DNA from: Poronia punctata
Lineage: Eukaryota > Ascomycota > Sordariomycetes > Xylariales > Xylariaceae
Reading direction: 5' to 3'
Assembly: GCA_022579005.1 (NCBI GenBank)
Contig: MU401509.1
Span: 1 to 64,000, forward strand
DNA: 64,000 nucleotides
Positions 12,321 through 23,588 of the stretch are shown piece after piece (the first letter of the stretch is position 1; each line of letters begins with the position of its first letter). The position numbers and the translations under genes were made by a program. The notes below the pieces were generated by a model. That model was given only the letters and a program-made list of their open reading frames with translations. It had not been told where the DNA came from and did not search any database.

Positions 12321-13441
12321 AAGTTCATCCTAGACACGTACGAGTAGATACGAGTACTCGTAGTAGTCTAGTAGAGTGCCTAGGTATATAGTCGGACGCA
12401 TTGCTGCTTCGCTGCAGAAGCCGAATTCTATACTCTTTTATAGCAGACGTACTTCAGGATGGTGTGGCTAGGTAAGTAGCTACTGTGTAGAATTTCGATT
12501 TCGATAACTCCTGATTCCTAAATTAAACCAGTTGGAAATTGAACGGACAACATCGGTTTAGGGTAAAGTATTAAGATAGTGAGATTAGATTGACTTTGGG
12601 CGACGCCATTCTTCCACACAAGCATACTTTGAAGTTGCTTATATAATTATAATTCAATAAGTTCAACTATCTGGAAATTTGTTCAAGTCATTGAATTCGA
12701 AGTTGCCGTATTCCTTGCCATGACTCTACTGGCAGTCTGGCACTTCCATTTCCCCAAATGCTCAGTCTCTGAGCGCATCATGCACCCTTGATCATTTTAC
12801 CTGTTAGCACGTGCTCGGGGAGGTACGAGTACAGGAGCGCTAGAGCTAGACGAGACTTCTTTTTTAGCGGTCTTGAGCGTTATTCGTCTACCTACTCGTA
12901 GGCTAGAAATTGGTTAGATGGGCCCCGCAGATACTGGCTATACAAGGTTAGACCCGGCCTTGGAATCGGTTGGAAATTTTCGGGATCCCCCAGCCAGGGG
13001 GCCAGCTCTGCCCAGCTGAATGAACCCTGATGTTGGTGGGACTCTAGCAGGTGTTCTAGTCAAGGGGCCTTTGTGCGAGAGAGTGCCATGATCTTCTTCC
13101 CCCGCAAAAGTATAGCCGACCATCATGATCGGGAAGGTCGAAAGGAAGCGGCGCGCTCTGTGCTTGGCGAATCAACGACAAGTAATTTCACCCGTTGGCC
13201 TGGCTCCTCACGCTCTTTAGTCTATATTCCCCATCCGGATTCGCTACTAGATAGACTAGGACCTAGGTAAGCCAACGGTCGACTGACTATAAATCTCATG
13301 GTGGGCAAGAGTCGAAAATCTCTTTAAAGTTTACTGAGCAATGGGGGTCCTATGAACTAACTGTTGAAGAAGCCCACAAAATTCATCAGCATACCTACTG
13401 TAGACCCGTCGACTCTCAGCACCAACCGGCCTTAAAACACC
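12321..13441. promoter_or_regulatory. Upstream region of the sugar permease gene
   Basis: About 1.1 kb of normal-composition DNA sits between the Copia element and the permease start. It contains clustered GAGTA/TACTC motifs around 12340-12365 and short ORFs at 12938-13270 on opposite strands without family resemblance. The segment probably holds the permease promoter. No gene is recognised. Confidence 0.4.
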
Positions 13442-15670
13442 ATGGCGGTGGGTTCGGACGAGCAGGATGTCAACCTAGCTGCCGGCGTGGATGAGAAGCA
13501 ATCGTCGGCGCAACAGCAAAAGACACCCGGTCCCGCCGATGAACCGGTGGACATTCACAAGACCGAGACCGACGATGGGAAAAGGACCAATATGAGCGAC
13601 ATCATCACCAATGCCCGGCTGGCAACCGAGAAAGAGCAGAGCATGAGTCTTCTCCAGGGTATCAAGCTGTATCCAAAGGCGATCGGGTGGAGCATTCTCA
13701 TTTCCACCTGCATCGTCATGGAAGGTTACGATGTTTCTTTGATCAACAATTTCTACGGCTTTTCCCAGTTTAACAGAAAGTTTGGTGAGCCGTTTGTGAA
13801 CAGCGAGGGCAAGACAGAATACCAGGTGACGGCAGCTTGGCAAGCCGGTCTTAGTAACGGTGCTGTAGTGGTAAGTTTGATTACCTGCCTAACCTTACGT
13901 CTCTATGAGTCGAGTTGATGAGAATAAAACATGTCCCACGCTAACTGTGGTATCCGGGTCACGTTTAGGGTGAGATTATCGGTTTGATGATCAATGGATA
14001 TGTCTCTGAGCGGTTCGGATACCGTTGGACAGTGGTCGGTTGTCTTGCGCTATTGACTGCCTTCATCTCGATATTCTTCACGGCGCAAAACGTTATTCAC
14101 CTTCAGGTAGCCGAGATCTTGTGTGGTATCCCGTGGGGTGTATTCCAGACCCTTACCATCACCTATGCTTCCGAGGTCTGCCCTGTCGCCCTTCGTGGTT
14201 ACTTGACAACGTACATCAACGCCTGCTGGGGTTTTGGTCAACTGATCGGTATCGGGGCCATTGTTGGAAACCGGTGGCGGACGGATGAATGGGCATACCG
14301 AATCGTAAGCATTCTTTGAAATATACAGTGAGGTGCCGATCTATGCTGACATGGCGTGTAGCCATATGCGATTCAATGGGTCTGGCCGGTACCCCTTATC
14401 GTGGGAATTATACTCGCGCCCGAAAGCCCGTGGTGGCAAGTACGCCATGGAAGGCTGGAGGAAGCAAAGAAATCGCTCCTTCGTCTTACCAGTCTAAACC
14501 GGGAGACCAATTTCGACGCTGATGAAACTATTGCTATGATGGTGCATACCACCGCCTTGGAGAATAAGGTGAGTGACAAATGAAGTGGTCGACTCCTGCT
14601 TCCACCGACTAATCCGTCTGTAGATCACACAAGGTGCCAGCTTCTTGGATTGCTTCAAAGGAGTCGACTTACGACGTACCGAAGTAAGCTAACTGTCCCA
14701 TCCCTTGCTTTGTGAGCTGTGTGTGTGTGTCGTGAGCTGACCTTGGGCAGATTGTCTGCATGTGCTGGGCTATCCAAAACCTCAGCGGTAACTCCTTTTC
14801 CAATTATTCCACCTATTTCCTCCAGCAAGCAGGATTGGAAGAGAGCAAGGCCTACTACTTTGCTCTGGGTCAATATGCGATCAACAGTGTTGGAGTGTTA
14901 GGTGCATGGGGTTTGATCACATGTGGCTTTGGACGAAGGTAAGCAAGGAACCGACCCCGGCCTTCCAAAATGTGTTTGTTGTTTGTTAATCGACGTTGCG
15001 TTTGTTTTTCAGAACCCTATACCTGACTGGTCTTGCGCTTCTCTTCCTTATCCTCTTGGTTCTCGGTTTCCTTGGCCTTGCTCCAGACAGGGATCCGGCT
15101 TCATTGGCGACAGGAGCCATCATGTTGGTCTGGGCCCTGATTTACCAACTGACAGTCGGCACGGTCTGCTATTCATTGGTAGCGGAGATTTCGACCAGAC
15201 GTTTACAGATCAAGACTGTCGTCCTCGGCCGAGTTCTATAGTATGCCATGTCACCCTCCCGAGTATCCTGTCTATGTGCTGGTTGTCTGACCGAGCTTAG
15301 CAATATCGTGGGCATCATCTGCGGTGTCCTTACTCCATACATGCTTAACCCAAGCGCCTGGGACTGGGGCAACTACGCCGGATTCTTCTGGGTAAGCTTT
15401 CTGCAAACAGCCCAACGAATCCAACTTTCATCTAACCTTATCTAGGCTGGATCGTGTTTCCTCTGCTTGGTATACACTTACTTCCGTGTCCCAGAACCTG
15501 CAGGACGTACCTTTGCCGAGCTAGACCTCCTCTTCGAAAAGAGGATCAGCGCACGGAAATTCGCCTCCACAAAAGTCGACGTCTTTGCCGAAGAGGTTGA
15601 GGGTGATGTTTTGGATCGTTATCGAAACCAGGTCACCATTTCCCATGTGCACCATGGAAAAGAGACGTAA
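13442..15670 (+). CDS. MFS sugar transporter, maltose/alpha-glucoside permease type
   Basis: A plasma-membrane sugar:proton symporter of the major facilitator superfamily. Eight exons (13442-13870, 13969-14304, 14362-14568, 14624-14683, 14751-14938, 15013-15240, 15301-15391, 15446-15670) give about 587 residues, the usual length of fungal MAL-type permeases. The start has a strong context (CACCATGG). The protein has a hydrophilic N-terminal tail of about 80 residues, then membrane segments with family signatures: ERFGYRW in the loop 2-3 position, PESPWWQVRHGR before the central loop, GFGRR in the loop 8-9 position, and VPEPAGRTFAELD after the last helix. The stop that interrupts the frame near 15241 is removed by a 60-bp intron starting GTATGC. 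The substrate (maltose, another alpha-glucoside or a related sugar) is inferred from the family. Confidence 0.9.
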
Positions 15671-16302
15671 GCGGGTACTTCATCTTGCCGCAAATGGGAA
15701 GATAGCGATTGTTCATTTTTAATTCTTTTGGATCCTTTGTCCATAAGGTGAGGTGCTTATTAGCCGTGGAATTTTTTGAGATACCCCAAAATAGGAGTAT
15801 ATAATGATAGAGACGTATATAAACACGTAACTTTTTCTTCGCATGTGTATCGTGACAAACTGAAACTTGCTTAACCATCAATACTTGCTGCGTTTGGAAT
15901 CATCTACCTATTCTCAACTATCCGATTTGTTAGGCGTTAGTACCGTTGTAGAGAAAGAGGAATCTTTTGGTGATACAACTGATTCTGTTACATTTTTTAT
16001 TGATGTACATGGCCGTATGTGAGCCCGGGTCGTATTGCTGGTTCCCTTTTGCCTGCTCTATAAGGGGTTGCCCCTGTATCGTCTTTTTAAGAGTACACTT
16101 GATATAGAAAGTGACTGGGGCATGGCTGCCACTTCCCAGGTCGCCGAAGTTTCGATATATCCGGATCGTTCCCTTAACGCTTTGTCGAGGGACATAGTGT
16201 CGCCCCCCTACGCCTTCCAATCCCCGAAACGTGTGGAACACATGACCCTAGATCCGAATTCGAGTCCGACGGAAGACTTTGCTCACAACCGTCCCCGATT
16301 CG
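15671..16302. other. Convergent intergenic region
   Basis: Between the permease and PET117 3' ends. It probably contains both 3' UTRs. Open frames here on both strands show no family resemblance. Confidence 0.5.
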
Positions 16303-16622
16303 CTACCGGTTCGTCGGGATATCATCCGTCGATATGGGCGATACCGTCTGACCCTTTTTATATTCCTCCTCCAAAGCCTTTTGCATTTCGAAATCGAGCT
16401 GTCGTTCCCGTTTTATCCGTTGTTGTTCCATGTCACGGACGACGCCTTGATGCATAGCCTTTTTCCCCCCAAAAAAAATTAATTAGTTAAATTGCTTTGG
16501 GGGAGGGGAGGAGAGGGAATACGAACCACTTTCTCGAATTTCTGCTGGAAATGGACGAAAATCACCGTCGTGGCCGCGAATAGTGATGTCCCCAGGAATG
16601 TGAGCTTCGAAGCACGCGACAT
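16303..16622 (-). CDS. PET117: Cytochrome c oxidase assembly protein PET117
   Basis: A small mitochondrial inner-membrane assembly factor for cytochrome c oxidase. Two exons (16622-16527 and 16458-16303) give 83 residues, normal for the family. The N-terminus MSRASKLTF starts the single membrane segment that also serves for targeting, and is followed by HQGVVRDMEQQ, the conserved PET117 block (HxGVxRDxExQ), and a charged coiled tail. The intron is bounded by GTTCGT and AAAAAG with a TTTAACTAAT branch region, and contains G- and T-rich runs. PET117 faces VMA10 head to head across about 510 bp. Confidence 0.88.
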
Positions 16623-17135
16623 GGCTAGAGGGAAAGGGGGTATTTTTTAGAAAAAATGATTGACGTCCTCTAATCTACACCAGCATCTCGACGTCGCAAA
16701 GCCTTGATTTCTACAAGACCTTCAAAAAGTTCGTTGTCGCAATTCCAGGACACTTGTGACGTTAGGGGACATTTGTAAATCCGCTATTAGCCATCACGCA
16801 TTAGTGGCTGTGCCCGCTGTATTTAAGCCACAACCTTACCTACCGCCGTAGCAAGGTACCGGCAAGTTGACAAGCCAATCCCTGCCCGCCATATGCACAG
16901 TAGCTTCCGAGCTCTTGGTACCGTGACTGATTGACTGACTGCCTGTCGTCGCATCTGATATCACTTGAAGCAGGCAGGTACAGCTTCCTGCCAACCATAA
17001 TACATTACCCTAACCTATATCTTTTCGCCCGCTCTTCTCCCACTTTTTAACCATCAAACGACTTGGATCGAACCGGCGTGATCCAGAACACGCGGGACAC
17101 AGATACATCTAGACCCCCCTTAAACAGACGTCATC
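16623..17135. promoter_or_regulatory. Shared divergent promoter, PET117 / VMA10
   Basis: A 513-bp intergenic segment between two divergently oriented housekeeping genes. A CT-rich run and CCGCC-type motifs lie on the VMA10 side, and TGACG at about 16660 is a possible CRE-like site. Bidirectional activity is inferred from the arrangement only. Confidence 0.4.
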
Positions 17136-17844
17136 ATGGTACAGCTTCTTCCTTCTCCCTCCTGTTGATGTTTACTTAGCTAACATATAACAAACAAAAC
17201 AGTCGGCCCAGAACTCAACAGGCATTCAGACCTTGCTCGATGTACTTCAACCTTACCGTTTAACCGAAACCCATTTTTGCGCAATTCTAACAAGTAAATT
17301 AGGCAGAGAGGGAAGCATCCAAGATTGTGCAGCAAGGTGGGTTATATTATTATCCCAAACTACCTACCTACCTTACTACCACAGGGGGGATATATGCTAA
17401 CTATTCGGATAAATAGCTCGTGAACGTACGTTTTATAACCGACCCGACCCGACCCGACTACTCTCCTTTCACCAAGCCCCCTTATTAACGTATAAACCCC
17501 CACAGTCCGAACGAAACGAGTACGCGAAGCAAGAGACGAAGCCAAGAAGGAGATAGAAGCCTACCGTCAGGCAAAAGAGGAAGAATTCAAAAAGTTTGAA
17601 GCCGAGGTTAGCCAACACAAAGACAAAGACACCCCTCAACATCAACGAACCCGAATTTTACTAAAATAACTATTTTTTAAAGCATACAAAAGGCAACAAG
17701 GACGCCGAGGACGAGGCTAATAGAGAGGCGGACGAGAATATCAAGGAGATTAAACAGGCTGGAAAGCAACATCAGGCCAAGGTTGTCGAGGATCTCCTGA
17801 AAGGCGTGTTGGAGGCTCAGCCTGTTCCGCCTTCGGCTGCGTAG
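17136..17844 (+). CDS. VMA10: V-type proton ATPase subunit G
   Basis: Peripheral-stalk subunit G of the vacuolar V1 sector, pairing with subunit E. Five exons (17136-17138, 17203-17241, 17303-17336, 17506-17606, 17683-17844) give 112 residues, typical of the family. The first coding exon is only the ATG; the intron starting GTACAG follows directly. The spliced protein begins MSAQNSTGIQTLLDAEREA and continues as one long charged helix (VREARDEAKKEIEAYR), the hallmark of subunit G. Four introns in a 339-nt coding sequence is dense. No ORF longer than about 60 codons exists here, so gene finders that ignore tiny exons could miss it. Confidence 0.93.
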
Positions 17845-18176
17845 ACTACAGTACCTGCCATACCCCCTGAAATGTTGGTTGCTGCCTACATATACGAGTA
17901 GGTAGACATCAAGAAACCCAACTGAGTCGGTCCTCTTTTTGAGGAAGAGAAAGGAGTTAGAAGTATGTCGGATAACTAAGTCTTTCGAATGCTTTTGGAG
18001 GTGTTATTCAAGATGTCGAACCCTCTGAAGATGGGTCCTCATCGAGTGAAGTGCACGTGGATATCATACATAGTAAGATACTATAATAGCTGCTATTGTT
18101 TAAAGAGAAAAGTCCACGCGAGAGTTGATATGCATTAATTATTTAACTATTTGGTGGTTCGTATCAGAACTATGAC
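17845..18176. other. Convergent 3' region of VMA10 and the CTNNBL1-like gene
   Basis: 332 bp between two 3' ends, with no coding signal. Confidence 0.5.
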
Positions 18177-20061
18177 TTATTTTATGTGATCAGCTAGTGT
18201 CCTGAGCATCAGCTGCGTATCTTGATCCTCGTCCTCCTCATTCGGTTGCATGCCACTAAATATTTCCTCAAGTAGCGACTTCTTGATCACGTCCAGCTTC
18301 TCATCCCGCTCAGCCAACAAGATTTTGATTATCTTCTTCGTCCCGTCGTCCTCGGCTATGAGCCAGGCGAGGACAATATCTATCATCTTGACGATATAAC
18401 GATCCTCGCTCCGTGCGTCTAACCTCGCCCACTCGATACGTTCGACGGCTTCCCGGCGCAGCTTGAGCAACTTGACCGTCTTTTCGTAATCCTTCTCGAC
18501 GAATTTCGCAAGCAGACGAACGCGCTCGTCCGATCCGCCCGGTAACCGTCGGAGCATCTCGGCAAAGATATCCACCAGATGTTCGACCATTCGTTGATCG
18601 AGCTTCTTCCTCATGAACCCCATGAAGATATTCTTGAGCCCGCCAGCTTCGACAATCTTCATGCAGACGTCGACTCCGGCCGGACCGCCCACGGCGTGAT
18701 CTAGCACTTTCAACGCCGGCCCTTTGCTCTTCTTGGCCTCCTTGACCATGATCAGGGCAAGTTCGACGCCTTCGGCCTCGATGAACTTTGTCTTTCCCTC
18801 CGGCTCGTCGACAATGGACGTCAGGGCGTCGAAGAGATTCTGCACGTATTCCTCCTCCTCGCTCCCCTTTTCCGGATTCCGCTTCCGATACGGCGCAAGG
18901 AGTTGCAATATCGTATCCACGGCATCCCCATCACAAAGCCTCCTCCTGTTGAGAGCGGATTCCTGCACGAGAATGGCCAGTATCTCGGCAGCGTATTGTT
19001 TATTCTGCCCCACGCTCTCCTCCGTCGCTTGTATCCTCTGCAACAGCCACTTCAACAACCCCTCCTCTTGCGCCACGCGTTCCGCCGCCGTCGCGCGCCC
19101 GCACAGGTTTTCCAGCACGCCCAAAGCCTGATACACGCCTCCGCGATCCGTCTCCTGCGTCTCGTCCAACCGACCAAGATTCGAGACCAACAGAGAGAGC
19201 AGATCGGCGTCGAAAAAGGAATCGACAAGCGCATCCCACTGCTCTTCCCCGGCCGCCACGTCCTCGTCCGTCAACTCGTTGATGATCTCAATCGCGTCAA
19301 TCGCGATATCCGTGTTCTCGTGAGCCAACAACCCCACCAGACTACCCGCGCATCCGATGCGCGCGAACTCGGGGTATAGCTCCGGGTGCTCGGATAATAT
19401 CGACAGCGTCTTGATCACCGCGTCCAGGTCCGCTTCGCTGGCTATGAATTTCGCCGGCTCGTCTTCGAACCTCGCCCGTTGTTCGGCGTTGCGCGAGATC
19501 TTCTTCTCGAATGTTAGCGCGGTGCGGCGTAGCCAGGCTACGTCCATTTTGTCGTCGGCCGTTGTTGTTGTCGTTTCGGGTCCGGCGGCCGCGTCTACGT
19601 AGTCGAGGAGTTGGACTTCTTGGGCGGTCACGCCGCCGCCGAAGAATCGGCCGCCTTCTTCGTCGTCGTCATCGTCGGGGGGGATTTCTGGGCCGTAGTC
19701 GCCTTCGCCTTCGCCTTCTTCGGGTGGTGGGGAGGGACCGGCTTCGATATTGTTGTTGTTGTCGTCGTCTTCTACTATGAGTTGTTGTTCGTCTTCGATG
19801 TGTGCGGGTCGGCCGGTTGTGTTGTTGTTGTTGTGTCGGGCGTATTTATGCGCTTGGTCTTTTGGATTGGAGAGGTTGGTTAGGAATAGGTATTCGTCAC
19901 TTTTGGCGAGAGAGGGAAAGCTTGAACTTACTAGGGTCTCGTAGAGGTTCTAGCTTGCGCTTGTTGCCTACGCCCGATGCCTATGCGTGTTAGCTAATGG
20001 TTATACGTGGAAGAAACAGCCGTCGACTTACTTTGAACAATTCGTCTATGTTGGTCGCCAT
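18177..20061 (-). CDS. Beta-catenin-like protein 1 (CTNNBL1), armadillo-repeat spliceosome-associated protein
   Basis: Orthologue of human CTNNBL1, a nuclear armadillo-type protein bound to the Prp19/CDC5L complex. Three exons (20061-20032, 19980-19932, 19858-18177) give about 586 residues, the family length. The N-terminus MATNIDELFK and the basic KRKLEPLRDP block, a likely nuclear localisation signal, are followed by an Asn run and a strongly acidic region ending DYGPEIPPDDDDDEEGGRF, then VQLLDYVD and the armadillo body with ALGVLENLCGR and GGLKNIFMGFMRKK. The large 3' exon has no introns. It faces the histidine phosphatase gene head to head. Confidence 0.92.
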
Positions 20062-20757
20062 TGCGAATTCTGGAGAGAAGGTGAATCGATTGCAGGTTGC
20101 GACACTGTTTGTAGTTGGTTTTATTGAATTGCTTATACAGCACACCAAAGCCTGGTCCTATAGAGTTGTCTTTTCCAAGTATGAAACTGGCGATGAAGAC
20201 GCGCTGGATTATATAGAACAATTAATGTTTGGGCATCTTGTTGGTTCCAGTTACCTCATAGCTCCGTTTCGTAAGTAAACATTTCCACAGGCCAAGGGAG
20301 CAACCTATGATTTCACCTTTCGGATCGACACAGTGTGTGAGGTGATAATCGACGTACCGTGCGGGTCACGATCCGGAATTGGCACGGTCAACCGTGGATA
20401 CATACGGTGCTCTTGAAAGTTGACTCATCTCATAACTGGATTCATGACTGTAGACTCTCTGACCTAACCTACTAACTTTGTTGTACATACGTACGTACGT
20501 AAAGGAAACTTTGCCTCATGGCCGATATAATAACTGCCTGTTCCCTCGATAATACCCACAGGGAATTCATCTCCTGTCCTTATCAAAGCATAAGATCCTC
20601 AAGGGCTACATGAAGAGGCATATGTTGGAACATTACATCATGTAAAGCTCAACTCAACATCTCGAGGTGTAGTCGTACACAGTTTTTTCACAATATCAAA
20701 ACGTGTATCTAGTCTATCTAGAACTCTAACCATTCTAATCCCTACCAGAATTTCGTC
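20062..20757. promoter_or_regulatory. Divergent promoter region, CTNNBL1-like / histidine phosphatase
   Basis: About 700 bp between two divergent starts. It contains a CGTACGTACGTACG run near 20488 and no credible coding sequence. Confidence 0.4.
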
Positions 20758-21639
20758 ATGCCTCCCACTTTGATCCTCATACGGCACGCGCAAGCCGATC
20801 ACAACCTTACTAGTGAGTAGTAGGCAAAAACGTAGAGTGTTTTTTGTTGTTGTTTGTCCGTTCACAATAAAACCTAACGAAAGAAAAAAACGCATAACTT
20901 AGAGGATTACTCGATTCATGATCCAAGTCTCACCGAGCTTGGACGAGAACAATGTGTCGATCTCAGAAAACATCTCATCCGAGAAGAACCCTTGGCTCGA
21001 CAAGCCGAGCTGATCATCACTTCGCCGATGCGTCGCACTATCCAGACGGCCTTGAGCACGGTTGACTGGTTGGTTGAGAAGGGCGTCAGGATAGAAGCTG
21101 ATGCCGATTGGCAAGGTAATCATACCTATTTCACTCTTTCTTACCTAGTTCTCAAGTCTACCTTGGTTAGGTATATTAGGACTTGCTTTGCCGCTGACGT
21201 CGTCTTTATAAATCTAGAAAATTCCGATAAACCATGTGATACCGGCAGCGAAATCTCCAAAGTAGCCGCCGAGTTCCCCGACATCGACTACTCAACCGTC
21301 GACCCCGTGTGGCCAGACAAGACGTCCCCAGCCGGCCATCGGTATCGCTATACCAAGACGGCGATCCTAGCACGTGCACAAAGAGCACTGGACAAGTTAC
21401 ACGCGCGACCGGAAAAGGTCGTCGTCGTCGTGTCGCACTCGGGCTTCCTGCGCGCTGGCGTGACCGGTTCGTGGTTCTTCAACGCCGATTATCGCGTCTT
21501 TGACTTCGACTCGGCGGTGCCGTATCGTTTGGTGCAGCGCGCTTCTACCGAGGAGAAGGGCGGTGGGCTCGGTCGCAGTTTGACTGTCAAAGTTCCGCTA
21601 GGTGATGGATTACCTGATGAGGTGCCTGAAGAAGATTGA
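20758..21639 (+). CDS. Histidine phosphatase superfamily protein (phosphoglycerate mutase-like)
   Basis: A branch-1 histidine phosphatase-type enzyme of about 229 residues from three exons (20758-20812, 20903-21115, 21218-21639). The catalytic set is visible: LIRHAQADHN with the phospho-acceptor His at about residue 10, then TSPMRRTIQTA with the second Arg, a central LQENSD-like acidic segment, and VVVVSHSGFLRAGV with the second catalytic His. Such fungal proteins are usually cytosolic with unknown substrate; the family includes broad phosphatases as well as mutases, so the name should stay general. Both introns have canonical ends and join in frame. The C-terminal tail (LPDEVPEED) is acidic. 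Confidence 0.88.
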
Positions 21640-23143
21640 TTGATCGTGAGGTCTGGATTTCTATGGAGGGTAGTCTCTTGGTATCATCACTAGACCAGTA
21701 GAACTAGATTAAACATAAATTAGACTTGCATCAGCATCTTTCACCCCGGTCAGGATAAGCTCGCTAGATATTAAATAAAAGTGCATAGGATTATATGTAA
21801 AGGCAAGTGTTTCATTTTGTTTTTCCGAGACTTTTATGGTCGATGGTATGTTGACTCTGGGGCTTAGACGAATAATATCAATGCAAGTTAATAAACGCTG
21901 ACGTTGACGATCAAACAAACGTCTAAACTGCCCCTCCATAGCGATGAATCCGGCCAATAATTACTTCCCCTAACTCAATATTATAGTACCTAGGTCGTGA
22001 TATAATATGATGTCTCGATGCAACATGATTGAGGCTATGCAATGCACACCTGTCCCCTTAATACGATCGGTTCGCAAACAACCTTGAAAAACAGCAAAAC
22101 GACCATTTGATAGAAAATACTCGTGGGCATATGGCTGGAATGAGTCCTTGCTTAAACAAGGCACGACTGATAATGCGCCGTCTACATCCGGCGATTTAGG
22201 TAGGGCAAATGTGAGCCGGTCCGTTACGCGGGCCGTTATTTCGACTGCGACCTGCGGGCCTGCTTCAAGGTGCATTGTGTATAGGGTTTCCATGAAATGC
22301 CCTCCCGACTCCTGAGCCATCAACATTCGCAGCATTCATTCTCTCTTCAAGCGACTGAGTATGTACCTACGTAGTCGTAAAGATGGTCATAGCAAAAGTA
22401 GCAACTGAACAGCGCTAAACCCAACATGTCATGTTTCAAAGCCGTGGTGAGATTTTTTATGTACGAGTACGAGTATCGGAATGTTTCGACGCGTAAATGC
22501 TAAAGTCTTTGGATGAACCTTGGGGTACCAGGTACAGACATGCCCGCATGAATCCACCTTCCGAATTGGAGATGGCCCCTCCACTGGTCATAATCCATCT
22601 CAAGCGGACTCTCAGCACAGCCTCAAAGGTTTCATAAGGACCAAAGGTCCTCGACAATACGAACGTCAAGCTCTCTCCAGCAGCTGTTTTCTATCTTCAA
22701 TGAAAACTATTCACAAAAGATTGATGCCCTCGCCATGCATAAGACTCCTTGTTCAATTATTATTATTATGTTTGATGAACCCCTCTTGTCCATAAATCTC
22801 AGAAAGACAGTGAATTCACCTTTTGATGTCTCTGAATCTCAAGACCTTGTACTGTACCATACATAAGTCAGTGCTGGTGATATATTTGGCCTGATGAGGA
22901 ATGTCAAACCACAGCTACATGAAAAGAGATGAATCAATCTGAAATACAGAATCTTGTAATAGAACCTTTGTTACACATACTCGTACTCATATCTACTTAT
23001 TTTAGTAGGTGTATGTACAAGTAAGAGCGTTATGACAAGAAAACACTAAGCCTTAAAACAGACCCCTGTACGCCTTGGGTTAAACCAAGGCGACCAAGAG
23101 CTGACAAAAGTAGCACGCTTGGCTTTTTCTGTTCGCGCTTGAG
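21640..23143. other. Long intergenic region, no confident gene
   Basis: About 1.5 kb. A 121-codon ATG ORF runs 22335 to 21970 on the minus strand. It has ordinary amino-acid composition but no recognised family and I do not call it. A perfect hairpin (CGCCTTGG, loop GTTAAA, CCAAGGCG) lies at 23071-23092. Nothing else is recognised. Confidence 0.4.
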
Positions 23144-23588
23144 AGCCTAAACAGCTCAACTTTTCAACTCTCACTTTCTACTATCGCGCTCTGCACGCTA
23201 AACTATAACAAGACGGTCTAGGTACTGTATACTTTAAAAGATAAAGATTATAAAAAAAGAGAAATATAGCTGCATGTTTTTTATTATACGTTATACTTAA
23301 TATAATGTAAATCTTTTTATTTTAATTATATTTAAGCATATTATAATATAGTTAAAAGAACAAAGAAGGTAGTAAGTACTTAAAAACAGCTAGACATTGC
23401 TGCTTTTTTAAAGGGTGCACGTTGACTTCTAAATAGGTATATTTAACCTAGCCGGAAACCTATACCTACATGTATACATGTAGCTATAGCAAAATAGAAG
23501 GGATGGCCAGGTACCTTTCTGTTTAAGGCTTAGCGTGCAGAGCCAGATAGTGAAAAATGAGAGTTGAAAAGTTGGGCTGGAGCCTAAA
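23144..23588. mobile_element. Probable non-autonomous inverted-repeat element (MITE-like)
   Basis: The left arm 23144-23203 and the right arm 23520-23588 are imperfect inverted repeats sharing CAACTTTTCAACTCTCA and GCTCTGCACGCTAA. They enclose about 315 bp that is A+T-rich between 23225 and 23400, as after RIP. A shorter match (CTAAGCCTTAAAACAG near 23046) pairs with the inner part of the right arm near 23519-23534, so the true left boundary may lie further out. No coding sequence and no clear target duplication were found. Confidence 0.5.

Noticed and set aside
15241..15300. Premature stop in the sugar permease
   Set aside because: The stop lies in a 60-bp intron; removing it joins LGRVLY to NIVGIICG in frame.
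16035..16457. 140-codon plus-strand ORF
   Set aside because: It is antisense to PET117 exon 2, which has clear family conservation.
17060..17085. tRNA T-arm-like sequence on the minus strand
   Set aside because: The T-stem does not pair and the sequence lies in the VMA10 leader.
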